5,923 bases of DNA from an uncultured Bacilli bacterium. Its GTDB lineage: Bacteria > Bacillota_I > Bacilli_A > RF39 > UBA660. The position numbers were made by a program, and so were the translations under genes. Below are positions 1 through 5,906 of this stretch, in pieces. The notes under the pieces were generated by a model. It searched no databases, was not told where the DNA came from, and saw nothing but the letters and a program-made list of their open reading frames with translations. The stretch lies in NCBI GenBank assembly GCA_934132915.1, contig CAKPAK010000073.1, positions 1 through 5,923 of the forward strand. Direction: 5' to 3'. Position 1 is the stretch's first letter, and every line of letters begins with the position of its first letter.

Positions 1-117
1 CAATTCTTCTTTCTATAACAAAAATAATTCTATAAATTTCATTTTTTATTTTTAAAATTTCTAGATAATTTTTTAAGTAAATCTCTATAATTTTATTTAT
101 TATAATCACTGTATTTC
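1..117. other. AT-rich noncoding leader region
   Basis: This stretch is almost entirely A and T, and all three forward frames are interrupted by stop codons. It shows no resemblance to the missing N-terminal half of the GH25 lysozyme that follows. Two TATAAT hexamers are visible (86-91 and 101-106), but neither has a recognisable -35 box at 16-18 bases. Given the composition these may be chance matches. No hairpin terminator with a GC-containing stem was found. The region is either an intergenic spacer or DNA joined to the lysozyme remnant by a deletion. Confidence 0.5.
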
Positions 118-855
118 ATGAATAAAATTTTTATAGCTGTAAATTATTGTGATTATTTTAGAAACTTGGGATATGAAGTAGGGGTATATGCTAATCGGGA
201 TTGGTTTGTTCATTATTTAGATTATGATTTGCTTAGAGAAAAAGGGTATAGGATATGGCTTGCTCATTATGGTGTAGATAAACCTAGTTTAACGTGTGAT
301 TTATGGCAATATACAGATAAGGGAAGAGTAAAAGGAATTGAGGATAATACGGTAGATTTTAATCAAATGTATGGTGATTTTTCTTTTTTAATGAGAGGAG
401 ATACAAATGATCTTTCTTTTGTTGTTCAGGAAGTGTTAGAAGGAAAATGGGGAAATGGTGAGGAGAGGAGACGGTTACTTTCGCAAGCTGGTTATTCTTA
501 TGAAGAGGTTCAGCGTTTGGTGAATGAAAAGTTGAAGGGAAAGACGAAAATTCTTTCTTATGTTGTTAAAAGTGGAGATACTTTAAATGAGATTGCTTCT
601 TTGTTTCAAAGTACTTCTGAAGAACTTGCTGTTTATAATGGGATAAAAGATATTAATCGAATTTATGTTGGGCAAGTGTTGAAGATTCCTAGAATATCTT
701 TGGAACAAAAGAATAATTATTACATTGTTAAAAAGGGAGATACTTTATCTAAAATAGCTTCTTTATATCAAACTAGTGTTATTCGTTTGCGGGATTTAAA
801 TTCGATTTTGGATGTTGATAAAATTTATGTTGGGCAAAAAATTAGGGTTGATTGA
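118..855 (+). CDS. 5'-truncated GH25 lysozyme with CW_7 and two LysM domains
   Basis: The product (245 residues) is the back half of a cell-wall lysozyme plus its binding modules. Residues 4-88 match the C-terminal half of the GH25 (Cellosyl/Cpl-type muramidase) fold: GYEVGVYANRDWF (18-30), IWLAHY (46-51), LWQYTDKGRVKGI (62-74) and the conserved VDxN (79-82). Residues 100-139 are a CW_7 (Cpl-7) wall-binding motif with GKWGNGEER (109-117) and the VQxLVN signature (131-136). LysM repeats lie at about 147-191 and 201-244, each with a (V/K)(K/S)xGDTLxxIA core and a YVGQ(V/K) ending. The N-terminal catalytic half, including the DxE dyad, is absent. There is no signal peptide, and no Shine-Dalgarno sequence precedes the ATG at 118. 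GH25 catalytic domains alone are usually about 190 residues. Inference: a degraded autolysin or prophage endolysin, possibly still making a wall-binding protein but not an active muramidase. The frame is otherwise intact, so a functional short form cannot be excluded. Domain calls are firm; functionality is doubtful. Confidence 0.8.
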   Translation: MNKIFIAVNYCDYFRNLGYEVGVYANRDWFVHYLDYDLLREKGYRIWLAHYGVDKPSLTCDLWQYTDKGRVKGIEDNTVDFNQMYGDFSFLMRGDTNDLSFVVQEVLEGKWGNGEERRRLLSQAGYSYEEVQRLVNEKLKGKTKILSYVVKSGDTLNEIASLFQSTSEELAVYNGIKDINRIYVGQVLKIPRISLEQKNNYYIVKKGDTLSKIASLYQTSVIRLRDLNSILDVDKIYVGQKIRVD

Positions 856-892
856 TGGATCAGTATTTTGTAAACAAATGAGAAATTTTCGC

Positions 893-921
893 TTGACTTC
901 TTAGTTACTTTATAGTAAAAT
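893..921 (+). promoter_or_regulatory. Sigma-A-type promoter of the 948-1627 gene pair
   Basis: TTGACT (893-898) and TAAAAT (916-921) are separated by exactly 17 bases, close to the vegetative consensus. Transcription would begin near 928, giving a leader of about 20 bases before the ATG at 948. The leader carries an AAGGGGGG ribosome binding site at 934-941. The promoter lies downstream of the lysozyme remnant stop, so the gene pair need not depend on read-through. Confidence 0.75.
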
Positions 922-928
922 ATAAAGT
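907..928. repeat. 8-bp inverted repeat spanning the -10 box
   Basis: ACTTTATA (907-914) and TATAAAGT (921-928) are perfect inverted copies separated by 6 bases, and the -10 hexamer lies within the spacer and second arm. A second perfect 7-bp pair, TTGACTT (893-899) and AAGTCAA (925-931), brackets the same promoter. The geometry would suit a repressor operator covering the -10 and start site. In DNA this AT-rich, an 8-bp pair can also arise by chance, and no regulator is encoded nearby. Confidence 0.35.
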
Positions 929-947
929 CAATTAAGGGGGGTTTTGG

Positions 948-1394
948 ATGGATAAGGATATGAAAGGGATTTTGGGAGAAATTTTTGTACTTGTTTTATT
1001 TCTTGTGATTGCGGTACCACTTTGTGTTAAAGCCAGTAGTGATTATCGGGAGAATTTGGATAAAATGAATGTGGGTAGTCGTGCTAGTGTTGATATTTCT
1101 AATTATGGAGAGATAAAGAAGGTTATGGTGAGTAGTGATCGAAGTCAGAAGATGTCGGTTTATTTGATATTAAAGATTAGTTCGTTTGATGATGAGTATG
1201 TTATTTATTTGGATGATAAGATTTTTAATTTGGGGGATTTAGAATATTCTTTTGATGGAGAGTATCGTCATTATAATTTAGGACTTTATCCAATTAGTGG
1301 TAAACGAAATTTTGATTTTAGAATTGCGGTTCGGGATAGGAGTTATTATAATGAAACCATTACTTATAGTTTTTATACTAAGGGGATATTTTAA
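948..1394 (+). CDS. Membrane-anchored protein of unknown function (148 aa)
   Basis: I do not recognise a family. The N-terminus is short and charged, followed by a hydrophobic segment at residues 8-27. It ends in LCVKASSD, so it may be an uncleaved anchor or a signal peptide cut after A29. C26 lacks a proper lipobox, so a lipoprotein is unlikely. Residues 30-148 would be outside the cell. They alternate hydrophobic and polar residues, with many Tyr, Asp and Phe (for example YVIYLDD at 84-90 and ITYSFYTKGIF at the end), which suggests a beta-sandwich-like domain. The start is set by AAGGGGGG at 934-941, seven bases from the ATG, behind a strong promoter. The stop overlaps the next start by one base (TAATG), so the two genes form a coupled operon and their products may act together. 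G-ending codons such as GGG and TTG are common, as in the lysozyme remnant. Coding status is well supported; function is unknown. Confidence 0.75.
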   Translation: MDKDMKGILGEIFVLVLFLVIAVPLCVKASSDYRENLDKMNVGSRASVDISNYGEIKKVMVSSDRSQKMSVYLILKISSFDDEYVIYLDDKIFNLGDLEYSFDGEYRHYNLGLYPISGKRNFDFRIAVRDRSYYNETITYSFYTKGIF

Positions 1395-1627
1395 TGAATG
1401 AAGATTATCGTAGGTATTTATCTTATGATAATGGACATGGTTTATTAATTCCTTTTTTGGATAAGGATGTTATTGATCGATATTCGGTTTGCTATGATGG
1501 AATGGATAGTATTCGGGATTTAATTTTCCAGTTAGAAAATATTTTGGTGGAAACAGATGATGAACTTTTGGAGGAAGTGGTTGATCATCTTTGGGAAATT
1601 CATTATTATCAGGAGACAAAAAAATAA
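1394..1627 (+). CDS. Small acidic cytoplasmic protein of unknown function (77 aa)
   Basis: No family is recognised. The protein is soluble, with no signal peptide or membrane segment. It is acidic, with an Asp/Glu-rich probable helical region (residues 38-72, containing ENILVETDDELLEEVVDHLW). It has two Trp-free aromatic clusters in the first half and one Trp (67) near the end. The ATG overlaps the upstream stop as TAATG. AAGGGGA (1380-1386), inside the end of the upstream gene, sits seven bases before the start, so translation is probably coupled to that of the membrane protein. The codon bias (GAT, TTG, GGG) matches the upstream gene. The stop at 1625-1627 touches the base of the shared terminator hairpin. 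The context suggests a cytoplasmic partner or regulator of the membrane protein, but that is only inference from the operon structure. Confidence 0.7.
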   Translation: MNEDYRRYLSYDNGHGLLIPFLDKDVIDRYSVCYDGMDSIRDLIFQLENILVETDDELLEEVVDHLWEIHYYQETKK

Positions 1628-1665
1628 AGAAGAACTTAGTTTTTTGATTGACTAGGTTCTTCTTT
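1626..1665. terminator. Bidirectional intrinsic terminator between convergent genes
   Basis: Arms 1626-1640 and 1651-1665 pair over 15 positions with one mispair that is a G.U wobble in the plus-strand transcript. They enclose a 10-base loop. The plus-strand transcript continues into a T-rich stretch from 1663. On the minus strand the complement of the A-run at 1619-1628 supplies a U-tract. The hairpin therefore should stop both the 948-1627 operon and the RNase J transcript. It overlaps the 3' end of the RNase J coding sequence. Confidence 0.85.
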
Positions 1666-3330
1666 TGTATTGATATTCATAATAATTGGTAAAATGATGG
1701 GAACTCTACCGGTTTTATCGGATAAAAATGGCATTAAATTATTGATTAATTCTGATTTGATGTCGGTGTAATTGACATTTTTCGTTTTTAATTTATTTTC
1801 AATAATTGTTCCTGCATTTCTTTCGATTTGTTTGATTAAGGTTTCATTTTCGTTTACTAAGATATATCCTCTTGTTGTTACCATTGGTTTGGCTAGTAGT
1901 TTTTTTGCTTGTAGATCAATGTTGGCGATGATAACAAGGATTCCATTGGATGACATTAGTTTTCTATCTTTAATTACGGTTGTTCCAACGTCTCCAATTC
2001 TAGATCCATCAACATAAATGTCGTCAGCAGGAACATGTCCTTCTTTGAAAACTTTATCTTTGGTTAAATTTAAGATGTCACCATTTTGTAAGATAAAGGT
2101 ATTTTCTTTTGATATATCACAAGTTACGGCTAAGTCGCAATGGGTTTTTAACATTCTGTATTCTCCGTGATATGGGGCAAAATATTCTGGTTTGAATAAG
2201 CGAATCATTAACTTTAATTCATTTTGACAGCCATGTCCGGAGGAATGGATCTCGGTAGTGCCATTGGTATATACTTTTACTCCTTTTAGGTAAAGTTTAT
2301 TGATTGTTTTGGCTACGCTAGCAGCATTTCCCGGAATTGGGGAAGAGGAGAAAATAACAATGTCATTTGGTGTTAGTTTAATTTGTTTATGACTTCCATT
2401 TGCTATTCTAGATAATGCGGCTAATGGTTCTCCTTGACTTCCTGTGCAAAGAAGACATACTTGAGATGGTTTTAGGCGATTGGCTTCTTCTGGAGTCACA
2501 ATGATTTTTTTATCTTTGATATAGCCACATTTGATGGCAATATCAATAGAGGTATCCATACTTCTTCCAAATAGGGCAACTTTTCTTTTGTTTTTGCGGC
2601 ATATTTCAATGATATGCTTTAGTCTGTAAATATTTGAAGCAAATGTTGCTAGTATGATACGATTTTGTTTTTCATTTGCAAATATTTCACTTAAATTTTC
2701 ATCGACAACCGATTCACTTAAGGAAGTTCCTGGAATGGTAGCATTGGTTGAGTCACTCATTAGAAGACGGACTCCTTCTTCTCCGATTCTGGCCATTTTA
2801 TGAATATTAGACATTGGGCCAATTGGCGTTAAATCAATTTTAAAATCTCCGGTCATCACGATTGTTCCGTTTGGGGTTTTTATGGCGATTCCATGAGAGT
2901 CTGGTATTGAGTGAGTTGTTCTAAAAAATTCTATATTAAAATATTTGGTTTTGATTTTTGTATTTTCGTTATAAATAATTAAATTTTTATATTTGATATT
3001 TTTTTCTTCTAATTTTTTATCAATTAAAGCTTTTGCTTGAGCTGGTGCATAAATTTTTGGAATATTTACGCTTTGTAGCAAAAAGGGAATGCTCCCAATA
3101 TGGTCTTCATGGCCGTGTGTAATTAATAGTGCTTTAATTTTATCTTCGTTTACTTTTAAATAAGTATAATCAGGAATGACATAGTCAATTCCTAGTAAAT
3201 CATCTTCAGGAAACATTACTCCTGAGTCAATGATGACGATTTCATCTTTATTTTGTACACAGTACATATTTTTTCCAACTTCGCCTAGTCCACCTAGAGC
3301 GAAGACTTTGGTTGTATTTTCTTCTTTCAT
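1636..3330 (-). CDS. rnjA: Ribonuclease J (J1-type)
   Basis: This is a metallo-beta-lactamase/beta-CASP ribonuclease (564 residues; B. subtilis RNase J1 has 555) that degrades and matures mRNA and rRNA in the cytoplasm by 5'-to-3' exonuclease and endonuclease action. The N-terminus VFALGGLGEVGKN (9-21) and PEDDLLGIDYVIPDYTYL (41-58) match RNase J1 closely. The zinc-binding motif HGHEDH is intact at 72-77, with further ligands H140 (TTHSIPDS) and D162 (TGDFKID). The beta-CASP and late MBL motifs follow: FGRSMD (254-259), GSQGEP (297-302), SSSPIPGN (328-335), SGHG (364-367) and PYHGEYR (386-392). The intact HGHEDH favours J1 over the catalytically weak J2 type. A C-terminal domain (about 455-553) ends in ILPIIMNI, where J1 also ends; an extra tail of about 10 residues follows. 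The ATG at 3330 is preceded by AAAGGAT at about 3337-3343. The gene stands alone, convergent with an operon and divergent from the tail-anchored protein gene, sharing a palindrome with the latter. Confidence 0.96.
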   Translation of the reverse strand: MKEENTTKVFALGGLGEVGKNMYCVQNKDEIVIIDSGVMFPEDDLLGIDYVIPDYTYLKVNEDKIKALLITHGHEDHIGSIPFLLQSVNIPKIYAPAQAKALIDKKLEEKNIKYKNLIIYNENTKIKTKYFNIEFFRTTHSIPDSHGIAIKTPNGTIVMTGDFKIDLTPIGPMSNIHKMARIGEEGVRLLMSDSTNATIPGTSLSESVVDENLSEIFANEKQNRIILATFASNIYRLKHIIEICRKNKRKVALFGRSMDTSIDIAIKCGYIKDKKIIVTPEEANRLKPSQVCLLCTGSQGEPLAALSRIANGSHKQIKLTPNDIVIFSSSPIPGNAASVAKTINKLYLKGVKVYTNGTTEIHSSGHGCQNELKLMIRLFKPEYFAPYHGEYRMLKTHCDLAVTCDISKENTFILQNGDILNLTKDKVFKEGHVPADDIYVDGSRIGDVGTTVIKDRKLMSSNGILVIIANIDLQAKKLLAKPMVTTRGYILVNENETLIKQIERNAGTIIENKLKTKNVNYTDIKSELINNLMPFLSDKTGRVPIILPIIMNINTKEEPSQSKN

Positions 3331-3416
3331 TTTACATCCTTTCTAAAATATTTAAAAACCGTTCACAAAATAAAATAATATAAAATTTAATAAAAGTTTT
3401 CTCACCAATATTTAAG

Positions 3417-3445
3417 ATTATACTATAATTTCTATTTTTTTTCAA
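3417..3445 (-). promoter_or_regulatory. RNase J promoter
   Basis: Read on the minus strand, TTGAAA (3445-3440) and TATAAT (3422-3417) are exactly 17 bases apart. Transcription would start near 3410, about 80 bases upstream of the ATG at 3330, leaving a moderately long AT-rich leader with no clear hairpin. The -10 box is half of a small perfect palindrome (ATTATA-C-TATAAT, 3417-3429). Confidence 0.75.
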
Positions 3446-3461
3446 GTAGCTACTTGAAAAA
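3438..3461. promoter_or_regulatory. Perfect 24-bp palindrome joining two divergent -35 boxes
   Basis: The core CAAGTAGCTACTTG (3443-3456) is extended on each side by five T or A bases, giving 12 perfect base pairs per half with the centre between 3449 and 3450. Each half contains one -35 hexamer (TTGAAA), reading outward on opposite strands with 8 bases between them. It lies upstream of both predicted start sites, so it should act as DNA and not as an RNA hairpin. It looks like an operator for a dimeric regulator or simply a mirrored promoter core. I do not recognise the operator family, and no transcription factor gene is in the window. Confidence 0.65.
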
Positions 3462-3482
3462 TAAATTCTTCTATATTATAAT
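3454..3482 (+). promoter_or_regulatory. Promoter of the tail-anchored protein gene
   Basis: TTGAAA (3454-3459) and a perfect TATAAT (3477-3482) have a 17-base spacer. Transcription should start near 3489, leaving a leader of about 21 bases that contains AAAGAGGTG (3496-3504) before the ATG at 3510. The hexamers and spacing are identical to those of the opposing RNase J promoter. Confidence 0.8.
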
Positions 3483-3509
3483 TGGGATATAGTAGAAAGA
3501 GGTGTTGAT

Positions 3510-4640
3510 ATGACATTAGCGGGTGTAAGTGCTTTTTTAGAAAATGATAAGTTTACGGTTTATCCTGTGAATAGTGCGGTTGGTGGACAGTATGTTGCGG
3601 TAATGCCTAAGAATGTTTTGGGAAATATTAATGTTTTACTTGATCTTCATCAAAAGCGTTTTTTTGATGATTTACAAACAGGAAATGAAAGTAAGGATAG
3701 TTTATTAAAAGAAATTAATGATTCTTATGATTTTATCAAAAATACTTATCAGGATTTTATTTTAGTGTATCCGATGTTTGTTGAGGAAGAGTATGTTGCG
3801 GTTGTTAATTCTAATGATAAACAAAAGTTATTTGATGAAGTGAAGAAAATGGGGGCTATTACTAGTGAAATCTATAAAAAAGTAACTGAAAATGGGGTGG
3901 ATGCTAGTCGAATTGATCAGAAAATTATTATTCTGGAAAAAACAAGTGAGGATAGTAAGTTTGTTGCGTGGTTGAAGGAACAAATGCCTAATTTTGTAGA
4001 AGGATTGAAAGTTGGAGTAGAGAAAAAAGATGAAGTTAATCCATTTATGGGGATGAATCCTTTTGGTCCTGCTCCTGTTCAAGAAAAGGTAGTAGAGAAC
4101 ACAACTCCACCTGTTGCTCCAACAACGGGAAGTAGTATTTTTGATAATGTTGCGCCTAGTACTCCTATTCCTCCCGTTATCCCTAACCCTGTTCCTTCTA
4201 TTACAGAGGAAGTAAAACCACAAACTGTAAGTAATGATATTTTTGCATCTCCTGTTGCAAATACTCCAGTGAATGAGGTAGCACCAACAAGTAATGGACA
4301 AGTAGGACAACAATCAAGTTCTGACTCCATTTTTGGAGCACCATCAGCAAGTAGTAGTCCAGTAAATAGTGCTTCCTTAAATACACCGTCTGCTGTTTTT
4401 GCTCCACAGCCAGTAAATCATGTTGATTTGGATGGCACAACAGCATTTCGTCCGATTCCTGGTGATACTTCTGTTTCGGTAGAGGAACAGAAGGAGATGC
4501 AAAAAGTAGAAGAGGTTCAAAAGAATCATATTGGGAGTAAAGGAATTGCTAATTTATTAATTTTATTAGTTATTTTAGTTGGGGTAACTATTGCTAGTAT
4601 TGAATTGGGTAAGTTTTTATATAATGTTTATGGAAGATAG
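3510..4640 (+). CDS. Tail-anchored protein with Pro/Ser-rich linker, function unknown (376 aa)
   Basis: I do not recognise a family. Three parts are visible. Residues 1-170 look like a folded alpha/beta domain with repeated hydrophobic strands (KFTVYPV, GGQYVAVM, FILVYPMF, EEYVAVVN) and two charged helical stretches (55-80 and 102-127). Residues 175-325 are a low-complexity Pro/Ser/Thr/Val/Asn linker carrying a recurring short motif: SSIFDNVAP (208-216), NDIFASPVA (242-250), DSIFGAPSA (272-280) and SAVFAPQPV (294-302). An acidic and basic helix (324-340) leads to one hydrophobic segment at about 346-368, followed by only about eight residues. No signal peptide exists, so the N-terminal domain should be cytoplasmic and held at the membrane by its C-terminus. 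The ATG is fixed by AAAGAGGTG at 3496-3504. The gene diverges from RNase J through a shared palindrome, and no partner gene follows in the same transcript before the next promoter. Inference: a membrane-tethered scaffold or adaptor. Confidence 0.8.
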   Translation: MTLAGVSAFLENDKFTVYPVNSAVGGQYVAVMPKNVLGNINVLLDLHQKRFFDDLQTGNESKDSLLKEINDSYDFIKNTYQDFILVYPMFVEEEYVAVVNSNDKQKLFDEVKKMGAITSEIYKKVTENGVDASRIDQKIIILEKTSEDSKFVAWLKEQMPNFVEGLKVGVEKKDEVNPFMGMNPFGPAPVQEKVVENTTPPVAPTTGSSIFDNVAPSTPIPPVIPNPVPSITEEVKPQTVSNDIFASPVANTPVNEVAPTSNGQVGQQSSSDSIFGAPSASSSPVNSASLNTPSAVFAPQPVNHVDLDGTTAFRPIPGDTSVSVEEQKEMQKVEEVQKNHIGSKGIANLLILLVILVGVTIASIELGKFLYNVYGR

Positions 4641-4713
4641 TCTTTATCTTCTTTTTCTTTTTGATAAATTAATTTTTTGTTAATTTTTATGTGAAAAAAA
4701 GTGATAAAATGTC

Positions 4714-4742
4714 TTGTATTTTTATTTTATTTTTGTTATACT
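4714..4742 (+). promoter_or_regulatory. Promoter of the SipW-type secreted protein gene
   Basis: TTGTAT (4714-4719) and TATACT (4737-4742) are 17 bases apart. The start site would be near 4749, just before the consensus TAAGGAGG ribosome binding site at 4751-4758, giving a very short leader of about 21 bases. The -35 box is weaker than the others in this window, and an alternative -10 (TATAGT, 4746-4751) has no good -35. The preceding 4641-4710 is T-rich and noncoding, without a convincing terminator. Confidence 0.6.
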
Positions 4743-4769
4743 CATTATAGTAAGGAGGAAAGATAAAAG

Positions 4770-5906
4770 ATGAAAGAACAAAAAAATAATGGAAGGGGAA
4801 TATTTTACGGTGTAATTGGTGTTGCAACATTAGTTGTAGCTATCATTGGTGCAACATTTGCATACTTTACTGCAACAGCTACTAATGCTACAAATATCAC
4901 TGGTAACATGGCTTCAGTTAGTTTTGGACTAGATGTTCATAAAGTAACTACTGCTGATGAAAAACTAGGTGGTATGATTCCAATGTCAAACTCAATGGTT
5001 GAAGCTGCAGTAAAAGGAAATAATAAGACTGATGTCAATGCTTCAACTGGAACTCCACAAATTTGTGTAGATGATAACGGAAACGCCGTTTGCCAAATTT
5101 ATAAAATTTCAGTTACCAATAATGGTACTGCTGGTATGTTCCTAGATGGATATGTTGCATTACAAGGTGGTAGTGATAGCGCTACTGTACCTGCAGATTA
5201 TACTGCCACAAATAAAGGACCGGAAGGAACAGGAACACCTAATGCTACAACAATGAGATGGGCACAAGTATTTTGTACTGGAACTGATAATGCATTAACT
5301 GGATGTACTACAGTTGGTAGAACAACTACCAGAGCAACTGGAACTAATGTTGACAGTAACTGGGTTGCAATAGATAAGCAAGAAGATGCCGTTTCTGCAA
5401 CAAGTGGACTTAATACTGACCAAATAAAAAAAGATTTTACTGATGTTACTAAATCTGGTACAATTGCAGGAAATAATTATGATATTATTAATATGAACTA
5501 CATTCGTGTAAGTGATCATATCTTGACTATGCCAGGTGATGCTGCTGCGACTGAATCATTTGACCGTAAAACTGATGTAACTTCTGCGTTAGTATTTAAC
5601 CAAAGAATAGACCCTAAAGGAACAAAAAATGCAGATGCTACGACTATTGTTCCAACTGCTGCTGCTAGTGACAGTAATAGTAAATACACTGATGGACAGG
5701 TTTACTATATTGTAGTATGGTTAACTGAAACTGGTAAAAACCAAACTGCTGGACAAGAAGGTGTTACAACTGGTGGAGATAGTGGTACATCTGGAATTCA
5801 ATTCTTTAAAGGAACTGTAACATTCGTATCTGCACAGGGTAGTGAGGTTACTGCTACATTCTCTAACTATGCTGCTGTTAAATCTGATAAAGCAACAACT
5901 GAATAG
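4770..5906 (+). CDS. SipW-dependent-type (TasA-like) secreted surface protein
   Basis: The N-terminus carries a typical SipW-dependent signal: basic residues (MKEQKNNGRG), a hydrophobic stretch at 11-28, and GATFAYFTATAT (27-38). This resembles the GGTFAYFSD-type signature of TasA, camelysin and related proteins; cleavage probably falls near A31. The mature part starts with a TN-rich region and ITGNMASVSFGLDVHKV (43-59), as seen in this signal-peptide class. The rest (60-378) is Thr/Ala/Asn/Gly-rich and probably beta-sheet. It has only four cysteines, in two close pairs: C99/C108 and C169/C179. There is no LPxTG motif or C-terminal membrane segment, so it would be released or assembled non-covalently, as TasA fibres are. 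The start is set by TAAGGAGG at 4751-4758. Third-position G is much rarer than in neighbouring genes, suggesting high expression or a different history. The cognate SipW-like peptidase is not in the window. Exact function (fibre, adhesin, S-layer-like) is inferred only from class. The final 17 bases of the window hold no visible terminator. Confidence 0.85.
   Translation: MKEQKNNGRGIFYGVIGVATLVVAIIGATFAYFTATATNATNITGNMASVSFGLDVHKVTTADEKLGGMIPMSNSMVEAAVKGNNKTDVNASTGTPQICVDDNGNAVCQIYKISVTNNGTAGMFLDGYVALQGGSDSATVPADYTATNKGPEGTGTPNATTMRWAQVFCTGTDNALTGCTTVGRTTTRATGTNVDSNWVAIDKQEDAVSATSGLNTDQIKKDFTDVTKSGTIAGNNYDIINMNYIRVSDHILTMPGDAAATESFDRKTDVTSALVFNQRIDPKGTKNADATTIVPTAAASDSNSKYTDGQVYYIVVWLTETGKNQTAGQEGVTTGGDSGTSGIQFFKGTVTFVSAQGSEVTATFSNYAAVKSDKATTE

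Noticed and set aside
853..872. TGA at 853-855 read as Trp (Mycoplasma code), extending the lysozyme by six residues
   Set aside because: Trp is TGG wherever I checked in the six genes and no other in-frame TGA occurs, whereas genomes with the alternative code use TGA heavily; LysM homology also ends at this TGA.
1772..2017. Plus-strand open frame of 81 codons inside the RNase J gene
   Set aside because: It is antisense to strongly conserved RNase J codons, and no ribosome binding site or recognisable domain is visible; a shadow frame.
3424..3429. Second plus-strand -10 box (TATAAT) upstream of the tail-anchored protein gene
   Set aside because: The matching -35 position (3401-3406, CTCACC) has no resemblance to consensus; it is explained as the mirror half of the RNase J -10 palindrome.
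3828..4446. Three overlapping minus-strand open frames opposite the tail-anchored protein gene
   Set aside because: They arise from the repetitive Pro/Ser/Thr linker codons read backwards, have low-complexity translations, and conflict with a well-supported plus-strand gene.
4666..4686. Possible terminator after the tail-anchored protein gene (AAATTAA / TTAATTT, 7-base loop)
   Set aside because: The stem is 7 bp of A-T pairs only, in a region made almost entirely of A and T; too weak to call, though the following T-run keeps it possible.
5295..5519. Minus-strand open frame of 74 codons inside the SipW-type gene
   Set aside because: Ser/Cys/Ile-rich translation typical of antisense Thr/Ala codons; no promoter or ribosome binding site.
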